From positions 1-35,997 of the forward strand of contig JADJWF010000008.1 in the NCBI GenBank assembly GCA_016716505.1: a DNA stretch of 35,997 nt, given 5' to 3'. The first letter of the stretch is position 1; each line of letters begins with the position of its first letter. The translations under genes and the position numbers were made by a program. The DNA comes from Verrucomicrobiota bacterium. GTDB taxonomy: Bacteria > Verrucomicrobiota > Verrucomicrobiia > Limisphaerales > J093. Below the pieces are notes generated by a model. That model was not told where the DNA came from and searched no databases. It saw only the letters and a list, made by a program, of their open reading frames with translations. Shown one piece after another: positions 1 to 7,454 of this stretch.

Positions 1-1863
1 GCGCGGTTCCCCTAGGATGTGTGCGAGCAGGCGGGGCACGTGCTCCTCAATCCGGGATGAAGCGCCCGGGGCTTTGCGGTCCATGGAACGCAGGAAGTCA
101 TGCAGCGGCGCCGCCACCGCGCCCAACGCATCCACGGCATTCAGGGCTTCCACCGCGACGGCATGCCCGTTCACAGCAGGCGAAACCAGCGACTTCAAGG
201 TCGCCAACGCCGCCTCCCGGTCCGCTTCGGTTCCGTGCTGGGCGAGGGCCTGCGCGGCGACAATCCGCACGCTGGGGGCCTCGTCGGTTAGGGCGAGCCG
301 AAGTTCGTTGCGGCTCGCAGCGATTGCCGGCGCGCCGCGCATCAAGATCCCCTGGGCGGCCCAGTAGCGCTCCGCCGAGGATTGGGCACGCAGCCCGCGC
401 TGGAGTTTGGCCAGCGCCGCAGGACGCCCCAGCGACGCGGCATCCGCCATCGCCAGCGCCCGTTTCATCGGGTAGCCCGACCGGGTCTCTGGAATCCTCG
501 TCGGTGATTGTCCCGGCGCCAGACGGGCGCGTTCGCCTTCGGGGAGAAAACCGAGGTCGCGGGTCTCCTGGAGGTGCCGGCGCAAGGCAGCCCGCAGTTC
601 ATTCAGAACCGCCCGATGCTCGGGCGAGTTGACCAGATTCCGAACCTCATCCGGGTCGGTTGCCAGGTCGTATAACTCTTCAGCCGGCTTCGGCTCCCAG
701 AAGTACGTCTGCGGCGCGGAGAGTTTGCCTTCGTCATAAAGCTGCTTCCACACCCGGGCGGTGGGCATGAGGAACATGTAGCTGACGTGCTGACCGTACG
801 GCAGGTGCGGCTGGTACTGTCGGACGTACACGAACCGCTCGTTGCGCACGCTGCGGACCAGGTCCGGCCGCTCGTCCATTCGTCCCCGCTCGCCGAACAA
901 GTACCGCGCGGGAGGGCCGGCGTGCGGCCCCATGAAGGCGCGTCCGTCCATCCAGGCTGGCGGCGATACGCCCGCCAGGCTCAAAACGGTGGGCGCGAGG
1001 TCAACAAAGCCCACCAGGCGATCCGACCATCCCCCGGGCGAATATTCGTTGGGAGCCAGGTGCCGGAACGCCTCCGGCACATGCACAATCAGCGGCACCT
1101 GCAGACCCGAGTTGTACGGCCAGCGTTTGCCGCGCGGCATGCCGGGACCGTGGTCGCCGTAAAAAAAGACAATGGTCTCGTTGGCCAGGCCATCGGCCTC
1201 CAGTTCGCGCAAGACGCGCCCGGCCTGCGCGTCCATTTCGGTGACCTTGTCGTAGTACTGCGCCCAGTCGCGGCGGACTTCAGGAGTATCCGGATGATAC
1301 GCGGGGAGGGGCGCTTTCGCCGGATCGTGTTTGAGCTCGTGCGGGCGGGCGCGAATCTGGCTCTCGTGGGTGGTGGTGAAATTGACGACGGCGAAAAAGG
1401 GCTGGCCGGGGGCGCGGTTTCGCCAGTGGGCGCGGGTCGAGGAATCGTCCCACACCTGGCCGGGCTTGATCAGGTTGTAGTCCTCCTTGACGTTGTTGGC
1501 GCAATAGTAGCCGGCGTCGCGCAGGAACTGCGGGAACATTCGCGTTCCCGGCGGCATGGGCACATCGCTGCGCATGTGTTCGGCGCCAAACCGGCTGGGG
1601 TATGCGCCGGAGATGATGGCCGTCCGTGCCGGAGCGCAGACGGGCGCCGTGGACCACACATGCCGATACCGCAGCGACCGCTCGGCGAAACGATCGAGAT
1701 TCGGGGTTTCGGCATAGGTGTCACCGTAGCAGCCCAGTTGCGGGCCGGTGTCCTCGCAGGTGATCCAGAGAATGTTCGGTCGTCGGGCTGCGGCGAGGGC
1801 GGCAGATGCACCAAGAGCGCACAGGAGCAGCAACCAAGGGGTGCGACGCGATAGGATGTGCAT
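1..1863 (-). CDS. Secreted Cys-type sulfatase with C-terminal HEAT-like region (3' end outside window)
   Basis: Sulfatases hydrolyse sulfate esters or N-sulfates, usually from polysaccharides. Read from ATG at 1863, the frame stays open for 621 codons to the left edge, so the C-terminus is missing. Residues 1-26 form a signal peptide (RR, then a Leu/Ala-rich core). The sulfatase core starts at PNILWITCED (29-38). The CAPAR motif at 76-80 carries Cys76, the residue normally matured to formylglycine by an anaerobic- or FGE-type enzyme not seen here. A second metal-site motif, GDHGPGMPRGK, lies in the middle of the protein. The layout resembles heparan N-sulfatase-like enzymes of Planctomycetes and Verrucomicrobia. 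From about residue 462 the sequence becomes Ala/Leu-rich helical repeats, best read as HEAT repeats. It is divergent from the PPC-like gene. The sulfatase call is firm; the substrate is unknown. Confidence 0.92.
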   Translation of the reverse strand, partial: MHILSRRTPWLLLLCALGASAALAAARRPNILWITCEDTGPQLGCYGDTYAETPNLDRFAERSLRYRHVWSTAPVCAPARTAIISGAYPSRFGAEHMRSDVPMPPGTRMFPQFLRDAGYYCANNVKEDYNLIKPGQVWDDSSTRAHWRNRAPGQPFFAVVNFTTTHESQIRARPHELKHDPAKAPLPAYHPDTPEVRRDWAQYYDKVTEMDAQAGRVLRELEADGLANETIVFFYGDHGPGMPRGKRWPYNSGLQVPLIVHVPEAFRHLAPNEYSPGGWSDRLVGFVDLAPTVLSLAGVSPPAWMDGRAFMGPHAGPPARYLFGERGRMDERPDLVRSVRNERFVYVRQYQPHLPYGQHVSYMFLMPTARVWKQLYDEGKLSAPQTYFWEPKPAEELYDLATDPDEVRNLVNSPEHRAVLNELRAALRRHLQETRDLGFLPEGERARLAPGQSPTRIPETRSGYPMKRALAMADAASLGRPAALAKLQRGLRAQSSAERYWAAQGILMRGAPAIAASRNELRLALTDEAPSVRIVAAQALAQHGTEADREAALATLKSLVSPAVNGHAVAVEALNAVDALGAVAAPLHDFLRSMDRKAPGASSRIEEHVPRLLAHILGEPR

Positions 1864-2050
1864 GCCCAAACCGCACCAAGCCCCGGCGCTTTCGTCAACT
1901 CCGACGACGGGCCTGATGGCGCTCTGAACACCTGCCTTTCCGTTGGGGCCTCCTCACGGCCCCGGCTGCGGATGGGCACCGATCGGTCGGACGTGCAGGG
2001 CAAGGGCCGTGCCAATTGACAAGCGCGCCCCACTCCGGCGACATCCGGTC

Positions 2051-3571
2051 GTGAAGCGCCTGGTTAGAGCGAACCCACGAGCCGTCGCCGTCGCCGTTCT
2101 GGCCCTGACGATGGCAGCCGGGATGCATGGACCGCGTGCCGAGGAGCCGCTCCCCACGCACCCGCCACGCGTGGACTTTGTCTTTCCCCTGGCCGCAGGC
2201 TGGCTGTCTGAGACCAGCCTCCGTCTGCACGGCGAACTCGGTTCCCTGCCGCTGCGCGGCTGGTGCGATGATCCGGGCGTATCGCTGGTCCGCGGGGCGA
2301 GCAACGAAGTCTTCTCCGTCAGGGTCACGACGAATGCGATTCCCGGACTGAAGTGGCTGCGGTTTTCCTCGCCGGCCGGCGTCTCGGACTGGTTGCCGTT
2401 CGTCCTGAGCGATCGCGAGGAAGTCGCCGCCCAGCCTGACACGAACGCGCCCGTGGTGCTTCCCGCACCGGCACTGCCTGCCGGCGTCACCAGCCGCCTG
2501 TTGGCCGGGGGATGGACGAACGCCTTCGTCATTACCACGCAGACCAACCAGTTGCTCGAAGTGAAGCTTCAGGGCCTCGCCCTGGACTCGCCCGTCCACG
2601 CGCGCCTGCAGGTGCGCGACGAACGGGGCGTGGTGCTCGCCAGCGCCAGCACAACAAATCTCGCTGATCCCGCTCTGACCGTCCCGATGTTCCACGAGGC
2701 GCGCTGGCGCATCGAAGTCACGGCGCTCACGAACTTCCCGCCTGCGGAGTTCGACCGCCAGGGCGCTCCCTTCCGCGTCCTGCTTGATGCCAGCGACCTT
2801 CCCCCGCGCCAGAATCCGGATGGCTCGGTGATCCTGACGCCCCACCCGGAGATGCAGCGTCCCAACCTGACACCGCGGATTGCCTTTCCCGGCCTCGTCA
2901 ACGGCTTCATCTCCAGCCCGCTGGAGGAGGACTTCTATGGTTTCGACGCCGTAGCCGGCCAGGCGTACTGGGTGCGGCTCAAGGCGGCGAGCATCAGTTC
3001 GCCGTTGCGCGGCTCGCTGCGAATCCTTGACGCCCAACGCAACGTGCTGATGGAGGCGCTGGCAGGCCCCGATCCCGAACTGGCGTGGACCGCGCCGGAC
3101 AGCGGCCGGTACGCGATCGTCGTAGGCGCGCAGCCCGGCTCGGGCGGTCTGGATTGCGTCTATCAACTCGAACTGGGACAACCGCGTGCGGAACTGCGGG
3201 CCACCTTGCGGGCACCCACCGTTGCCATGGAACCGGGCGGCGCCGCGACGATCGAGGTGACCGTCATCAAGCCGCCCAGCTTCGAGCAACTCCTCATCGT
3301 CAGCGCGCAGGGACTGCCGGACGGGGTCACCGCTGCACCCGCGCACTTGCTGCCGCCGGCGGATCGGGCGGTGCTCACGCTTCGCGCGGCGACGGATGCG
3401 GCGATCACGAATGTGCCGTGTCAGGTATCACTGCTGCCCGCCGTGCCGCCGGTCCTCGTGGAGTTCGCCCGAGTCCCGATCGTCGGTCGGTACGCGCCGC
3501 CCGGACGTCTGTTGCGGAACGAGGCCGAGCACTTCTGGCTGAGCGTCGGACCCGGCGCGACAGAGGAGTGA
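2051..3571 (+). CDS. Secreted protein with PPC-like beta-sandwich domain
   Basis: The function is not known. I chose GTG 2051 because it places a clean signal peptide at the N-terminus (VKRLVRANPR, then a hydrophobic core, ending near MHGPRAEE). An upstream ATG at 1943 would add 36 unlikely residues. The 506-residue product is all-beta in character. Its middle part (nt about 2870-3170) reads as a bacterial pre-peptidase C-terminal (PPC) domain: an NGFISSPLEEDFYGFDA entry, then a Tyr/Trp-rich core ending in DSGRYAIVV. Before it are one or two further beta domains, and after it an Ig-like stretch. No catalytic motif is visible. In Verrucomicrobia and Planctomycetes such domains often sit in large surface proteins or beside DUF1549/DUF1553 genes. 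Here the protein stands alone, divergent from the sulfatase. Confidence 0.72.
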   Translation: MKRLVRANPRAVAVAVLALTMAAGMHGPRAEEPLPTHPPRVDFVFPLAAGWLSETSLRLHGELGSLPLRGWCDDPGVSLVRGASNEVFSVRVTTNAIPGLKWLRFSSPAGVSDWLPFVLSDREEVAAQPDTNAPVVLPAPALPAGVTSRLLAGGWTNAFVITTQTNQLLEVKLQGLALDSPVHARLQVRDERGVVLASASTTNLADPALTVPMFHEARWRIEVTALTNFPPAEFDRQGAPFRVLLDASDLPPRQNPDGSVILTPHPEMQRPNLTPRIAFPGLVNGFISSPLEEDFYGFDAVAGQAYWVRLKAASISSPLRGSLRILDAQRNVLMEALAGPDPELAWTAPDSGRYAIVVGAQPGSGGLDCVYQLELGQPRAELRATLRAPTVAMEPGGAATIEVTVIKPPSFEQLLIVSAQGLPDGVTAAPAHLLPPADRAVLTLRAATDAAITNVPCQVSLLPAVPPVLVEFARVPIVGRYAPPGRLLRNEAEHFWLSVGPGATEE

Positions 3572-3621
3572 GCCGAATCTTGCCTTGCCGCGTCCGGCGG
3601 CGTCTCCCATCGTCCCGCCCC

Positions 3622-4104
3622 ATGCAGTCGCACGAGTTGCTTCGCGAGGTGCTGGAGGATGCCTCCGTCAAGAAGGTGGCCGCTGACCTTGGTCTCTCGA
3701 TGTCCCTGATCTACAAATGGGCCGAACCCACCACCGAAACAGGCAGCGGCACGGCAAATCCGCTCGACCGCATCGAGGCCCTGATTCGCTCAACGGGGGA
3801 CGAGCGGATTGTCCAGTGGATCGCTCAGCGGGCCGGAGGTTTTTTCATCCGCAACCCGAAAGGCTCGTGGCCGCATCCGCATTTTCTGGTGCCCGCGACG
3901 AACCGCATCGTGCAGGAATTTGCCGACCTGCTGGCGGTCATCGCCTCGGCGGCCGGGGACAACCTGATCTCCGACAAGGAGGCGAAATCCATCCGCGCGC
4001 GATGGGAGGACTTGAAGTCGGTGACGGAGGGTTTCGTTCGCTGCTGCGAAGAGGGCAACTTTGGCAACTTGAAGCTGCCGCAATCGCCGGCCCCGTCCAG
4101 GTAG
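3622..4104 (+). CDS. Phage CII-like helix-turn-helix regulatory protein
   Basis: This is a 160-residue protein starting at ATG 3622 (MQSHELLREVL). Residues about 14-32 (SVKKVAADLGLSMSLIYKW) form a helix-turn-helix in which the recognition helix carries SLIYKW, as in the CII family of phage regulatory proteins. A charged alpha-helical part follows, with RIVQEFADLLAVIASAA and KEAKSIRARWEDLK, which probably dimerises. It most likely binds DNA as a transcription regulator. There are no phage structural, integrase or lysis genes around it, so it looks like a resident chromosomal gene. It follows the PPC-like gene by 50 bases and converges on the HAD phosphatase gene with a 21-base gap. The target is unknown. 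Confidence 0.75.
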   Translation: MQSHELLREVLEDASVKKVAADLGLSMSLIYKWAEPTTETGSGTANPLDRIEALIRSTGDERIVQWIAQRAGGFFIRNPKGSWPHPHFLVPATNRIVQEFADLLAVIASAAGDNLISDKEAKSIRARWEDLKSVTEGFVRCCEEGNFGNLKLPQSPAPSR

Positions 4105-4125
4105 CCGCGAGGCCGCACAGTCGCT

Positions 4126-4737
4126 CTACACGCCGCGCCGGTCGGGGCGGTCCGTCTCAACAAACTCCCGAACGTCCACGGCCATCATCCCGGCGGCGCG
4201 GATCGCCTGCATCCCAAGGTCGGTGTCCTCGTAGGCCAGACAAGCGGCGGGCGGCACACCCAGCCTGCGCGCGGCTTCGAGGAAGATGTCCGGGGCAGGT
4301 TTCTGCCGGCTGACATCCTCGCTGGTGACCACCGCCGCGAAGAAGTGCCGGATGCCCAGATGATCGAGCACCCGTTCGATCACGCGGTGGGTTCCGCCGG
4401 AGGCCACGGCCATGGGACGCACGCCGTGGTTTTCGCGCACGATGCCCACAATGGCGTTGATGGGTTCCACCTGCTCGATCAGCGGGAGGTAAGTGTCCTC
4501 CTTCTCGCGCGCGATCGCCAGAGGGTCCAGTTCGATCCCCTGCTCCCGGCTCAGCGCTTGAACGATTTCACGCGAGGGAATCCCGCCCAGGGAATAGAAC
4601 CGCTCTTCAGAGAATGTCAGGCCGTGGCGAGCGATGACCGCCTGCCAGGCCCGCCAGTGCAGGGGCATCGTGTCGGCCAAAGTGCCGTCGCAGTCAAAGA
4701 TGAGGCCCTGAATAGACTCGGGAATTGGAGGAATCAT
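4126..4737 (-). CDS. HAD-superfamily sugar-phosphatase / beta-phosphoglucomutase-like
   Basis: This is a 203-residue cytoplasmic HAD hydrolase, subclass with an alpha-helical cap (beta-phosphoglucomutase / YqaB fructose-1-phosphatase type). Motif I is DCDGTLADT with nucleophile Asp15 and acid/base Asp17. Motif II is the Ser of VASGGTH. The motif III Lys lies in RQKPAPDIF, and motif IV is the YEDTDLG acidic pair. I chose ATG 4735-4737 (MIPPIPESIQ) because it places motif I at the usual distance; a longer frame to 4821 would run into prfA. It lies 28 bases after the prfA stop on the same strand and is probably cotranscribed with it. The substrate is probably a small sugar phosphate, but sequence alone does not separate phosphatase from mutase. 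Confidence 0.85.
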   Translation of the reverse strand: MIPPIPESIQGLIFDCDGTLADTMPLHWRAWQAVIARHGLTFSEERFYSLGGIPSREIVQALSREQGIELDPLAIAREKEDTYLPLIEQVEPINAIVGIVRENHGVRPMAVASGGTHRVIERVLDHLGIRHFFAAVVTSEDVSRQKPAPDIFLEAARRLGVPPAACLAYEDTDLGMQAIRAAGMMAVDVREFVETDRPDRRGV

Positions 4738-4765
4738 GGGGCGAATCGGGACGGGCACGGACGCC

Positions 4766-5842
4766 TCAGCCCTGGAGCGCTTTGAGCCGGGCTTCCAGGT
4801 CCCGGGCCATGAGCGGCTCAATCAGGCAATCCAGATCGCCATCCAGCACCACGGGCAGGTTGTAGATGCTCAGATCAATCCGGTGGTCCGTAACGCGGTT
4901 CTGCGGGAAGTTGTAAGTGCGGATCTTCTCGTTGCGCTCGCCCGTGCCCACTTGCTTGCTGCGCTCGGCGTCGTACTTGGACTTTTCCTCCTGCACCTTT
5001 CGCTCGAGCAAACGGGTCCGCAACACGGTCAGCGCCTTGGTCTTGTTCTTTTGCTGGGAACGGCCATCGGCGCAACGCACGATCAACCCGGTGGGTTTGT
5101 GAAGAATCTGCACGGCGGAGTCGGTCGTGTTGACTCCCTGGCCGCCCGGGCCGGACGCGCGGCACACCGAAATCTCGAGTTCCTCGGGCTTGATCTCGAT
5201 GTCCACCTCCTCGGCTTCGGGAAGCACGGCCACGGTGGCAGTGCTGGTGTGAATCCGCCCCTGGGCCTCGGTCGCCGGCACCCGTTGCACGCGATGCACG
5301 CCGCTTTCGTACTTGAGCCGCCGGTACACCTCGTCCCCCGACACACTGAAGATGACCTCCTTGAAGCCGCCCAGGTCCGACGGACTGGCGTCCATCGTCT
5401 CAATCTTCCATCCCTTCGATTCCGCGTACCGGCACAGCATCCGGTACAGGTCGGCGGCAAAGAGCGCGGACTCGGAGCCACCGGCGCCCGCGCGAATCTC
5501 GATGATCGTGTTGCGCGAATCCGTCGGATCGGGCGGGAGAATTGCCGCCTGAACCTTTTTCTCCAGCCGGGCAATGGTCGCGTCGAGGCGCTCGCGTTCC
5601 TCCCGCGCCAACGCCAGCAATTCGGGGTCCTTCTCCGCCGCCAAGAGCGCCTCGTTGGCCTCCCGTTCCGCGAGCGCCCGCAGATATTCCCGTCCTTCCG
5701 CCACGACCTGCTTGAGTCGGGCGTATTCACGGGCGAGTTCTTGGGCGCGGGCGGGATTCGCGAAGACCCCGGAATCGCTCAGGAGGGTCTCGGTTTCCGC
5801 GAGCCGCCGGGAAAAACTCTCGATGTAGGGACGCAGGTCCAT
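4766..5842 (-). CDS. prfA: Peptide chain release factor 1
   Basis: RF1 recognises UAA and UAG in the ribosomal A site and triggers hydrolysis of peptidyl-tRNA. The 358-residue protein from ATG 5842 (MDLRPYIESF) has the family length and architecture. An alpha-helical domain 1 comes first. The codon-recognition PxT tripeptide, read as PAT at 189-191, marks RF1 rather than RF2 (SPF). The catalytic GGQ is at 233-235 in GPGGQGVNTTDS; its Gln is the usual site of methylation by PrmC, encoded at 7455-8321. An in-frame start at 5905 is possible but would extend through the terminator hairpin at 5864-5893, so it was rejected. The gene lies 66 bases after rpmE and before the HAD phosphatase gene. Confidence 0.96.
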   Translation of the reverse strand: MDLRPYIESFSRRLAETETLLSDSGVFANPARAQELAREYARLKQVVAEGREYLRALAEREANEALLAAEKDPELLALAREERERLDATIARLEKKVQAAILPPDPTDSRNTIIEIRAGAGGSESALFAADLYRMLCRYAESKGWKIETMDASPSDLGGFKEVIFSVSGDEVYRRLKYESGVHRVQRVPATEAQGRIHTSTATVAVLPEAEEVDIEIKPEELEISVCRASGPGGQGVNTTDSAVQILHKPTGLIVRCADGRSQQKNKTKALTVLRTRLLERKVQEEKSKYDAERSKQVGTGERNEKIRTYNFPQNRVTDHRIDLSIYNLPVVLDGDLDCLIEPLMARDLEARLKALQG

Positions 5843-5863
5843 CAGGGCCTGAGCAAAAGCGAA

Positions 5864-5893
5864 CCGCCCGCCGGATGGCAATCCGGCGGGCGG
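5864..5893 (-). terminator. Intrinsic terminator between rpmE and prfA
   Basis: A perfect 13-bp inverted repeat (5864-5876 and 5881-5893) with a 4-base loop forms a very stable GC-rich stem. Read on the minus strand it is followed by TTCGCTTTTGC, a modest T-rich tail. It lies between the rpmE stop (5909) and the prfA start (5842), where a terminator or attenuator for rpmE would be expected. The broken T-run suggests partial termination, leaving some read-through into prfA. Confidence 0.6.
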
Positions 5894-5908
5894 AAAAGCG
5901 GACAAGGC

Positions 5909-6163
5909 CTACTTGCGCTTCTTCTTCGCGGCGCTGGCGGCGGCCATTGCCTCTTGGGCGGCCTTGGTCTTGGCCATGCGCTGCTGGAACTTGTCCACGC
6001 GGCCGGCGGTGTCCACGAACTTCTGCTGGCCGGTGTAAAACGGATGGCAAGCGTTGCAGATGCCCACGACGATGACGGGACGGGTCGAACGCGTCTTAAA
6101 CGAATTGCCGCAGGCGCACCGCACCTCCGCCTCGACGTACTTCGGATGAATGTCAGGCTTCAT
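5909..6163 (-). CDS. rpmE: 50S ribosomal protein bL31, zinc-binding form
   Basis: bL31 is a small protein of the large ribosomal subunit near the central protuberance. The 84-residue product starts at ATG 6163 (MKPDIHPKYVEAEVRC). Cysteines 16, 18, 36 and 39 form the CxC...CxxC zinc site, so this is the C+ form of L31, not the zinc-free paralogue. The GICNACHPFYTGQQKFVDTAGRVDKF block is diagnostic. The tail is Ala/Lys-rich (AAKKKRK), a little longer than in E. coli. It precedes prfA on the same strand, a neighbourhood found in many bacteria, and is divergent from tRNA-Asn. Confidence 0.96.
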   Translation of the reverse strand: MKPDIHPKYVEAEVRCACGNSFKTRSTRPVIVVGICNACHPFYTGQQKFVDTAGRVDKFQQRMAKTKAAQEAMAAASAAKKKRK

Positions 6164-6229
6164 ATTCCAAAAGCCGGGAACGGTACCGGCCGGCTTCGTG
6201 GAAACAAGCGGGAAATTGGGTGAAATCGT

Positions 6230-6259
6230 TTGACTGGTTCGGAAGCCCCTCGCTAAAAT
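6230..6259 (+). promoter_or_regulatory. Sigma-70-type promoter for tRNA-Asn
   Basis: TTGACT at 6230-6235 and TAAAAT at 6254-6259 are separated by 18 bases. They match the -35 and -10 consensus with one mismatch each. The predicted transcription start near 6266 lies about 10 bases before the mature tRNA 5' end. This is the best promoter match I saw in the window. Confidence 0.7.
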
Positions 6260-6275
6260 TCCCGGCCGTTCGAGT

Positions 6276-6350
6276 TCCAGAGTAGCTCAATGGTAGAGCA
6301 GCCGGCTGTTAACCGGCGGGTTAGAGGTTCGAGCCCTCTCTCTGGAGCCA
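6276..6350 (+). tRNA. tRNA-Asn (anticodon GTT)
   Basis: A complete cloverleaf of 75 bases with an encoded CCA end. The acceptor stem TCCAGAG (6276-6282) pairs with CTCTGGA (6340-6346), followed by discriminator G6347 and CCA. The D stem is GCTC/GAGC with loop AATGGTA. The anticodon stem GCCGG/CCGGC (6301-6305, 6313-6317) encloses loop CTGTTAA with anticodon GTT at 6308-6310, reading AAC/AAU. The variable loop is GGGTT. The T arm is AGAGG-TTCGAGC-CCTCT. A run of six T at 6361-6366 follows and may help end transcription, but I see no separate hairpin there. Confidence 0.98.
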
Positions 6351-7454
6351 CCCTTTCCGGTTTTTTCACTCGAAAGCGCCCGAGTTTCAGCGCCTTTCCC
6401 GGGATGGCATCTCGGCACCCCTTTTTTGGCAATCTTCAACGTCGCCATCGAGGGGATCCCTGACCGCCCAGACGAAACGCCCGGCTTCATCCCCGCGCGT
6501 TGGGAGGGCAATCGGGGCAGCCCCGCCCGAACCCGCATCGGCACTTTGCGAGAGGCTTCGACCGGCACCGGCGTTTGGACCGTGCGCCCCACCCAGCCCG
6601 CCCAGAACGCCCTCCAACGCCGCGCTTCAACTTCAACAGTGGCTCACCAGCGATCGCCCCGCTGACACTCTCCCTAGATGTTCAAAACGTCACTGTCCCT
6701 CGCCCTCGGGCTAGTTGGCCGGCTTTCGGCCGCCCAGCCCGACTTGCCCCCCGCGCCCGATCGTCGGACGCGAACACGTCGTCGGAAAGCGCGACCGAGC
6801 GGTGGCAGCGAGCAAGCCGTTCCCATCCCACTGGGGTCCGCCGCCCGCCATCCAGACCCGCGACGGCAAGGACGTGGGCTACGACCTGCACGACATCCGC
6901 AAACTCACGCTCTCGGGCAACCTCATGGCTGCAGGCGCGCGGGTGGAATACAACTTCCCCGTTCAACAGAACGTAACGCCTGCGAGTGCCGGCGCGGCAG
7001 GTCGTGGACGCCGGCGAAGAAGAACTTGGCCCGGTCGGTGGAGGGCACGCTCCGTTAGTCCTCGGCGAGAACGCTGAGGGCAGACCTGCCCCTCGCTGGT
7101 TCGCGGTCGGGGAACCGGAGGCAGGGTAGATTTGAACCGGACCGTTCGCATAAGAACCGCTCGCCGCGCGGGCTGTCGGGGGGCGGTGAGCAAGCGAACT
7201 TCGGGCAGGATGCCGGGAAGGCCGCTTCCTTGGGCACAGCCCCTGGTTGAAGTGCCAACTTTTTGCAAGACCACGTCCTTGTGCCAGTGGATGGCCCGCA
7301 AAGGACGATCCCTCAGCACGGTAGCCTCGCGGTGAAGGGCGGTCAGAAACTCAGGCTGGGCTGGGGAAGTTCCTGGCGCGCTTCTCAGATGCCAACCCCA
7401 CCGGCGCGTTCAAATTCCGGTGGGACTTTCTCAACCGCCTGCTACCGTGCCCCA
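6351..7454. other. Gene-poor stretch between tRNA-Asn and prmC
   Basis: No intact gene is recognisable in about 1.1 kb. 6351-6677 holds nothing I can name. 6678-6969 holds the degraded frame described separately. 6970-7454 has several short overlapping frames on both strands, none with conserved-looking protein sequence, and a few short inverted repeats. There is no transposase, integrase or flanking direct repeat that I could see. Together with the opposite orientation of rpmE-prfA and prmC-murA on either side, this suggests an old rearrangement or decay site. Confidence 0.5.
6678..6969 (+). pseudogene. Decayed small secreted-protein gene (tentative)
   Basis: ATG 6678 opens a plausible signal peptide, MFKTSLSLALGLVGRLSAAQ, in one frame. 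About 130 bases later the next frame gives SKPFPSHWGPPPAIQTRD (6811-6864). That resembles the start of small Verrucomicrobia proteins of the form KPFPxxWGxPPxIQTxD, placed just after a signal peptide. In intact members a Pro/Gly-rich stretch follows; here it runs into an unrelated-looking stretch (DLHDIRKLTLSGNLMAAG). Joining the two parts needs a frame change between about 6740 and 6805. I infer a frameshifted, partly rearranged remnant. The family memory is from general knowledge of Verrucomicrobia proteomes and its function is unknown. The match is short, so confidence is low. Confidence 0.35.

Noticed and set aside
787..1854. A 355-codon plus-strand frame
   Set aside because: It is antisense to the sulfatase, whose signal peptide, CAPAR motif and metal motif are all intact.
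2016..2021. TTGACA as a -35 box for the PPC-like gene
   Set aside because: No acceptable -10 box lies 16-18 bases downstream, and the site is only 30 bases from the chosen start codon.
1895..3346. A 483-codon minus-strand frame
   Set aside because: It is antisense to the PPC-like gene. The plus-strand product has a signal peptide and coherent beta domains, whereas the minus frame is Arg/Gly-rich shadow.
4736..6223. A 495-codon plus-strand frame
   Set aside because: It is antisense to prfA and rpmE.
6287..6592. Minus-strand frame across tRNA-Asn
   Set aside because: Its C-terminus is the antisense of the tRNA gene and the rest has no protein features.
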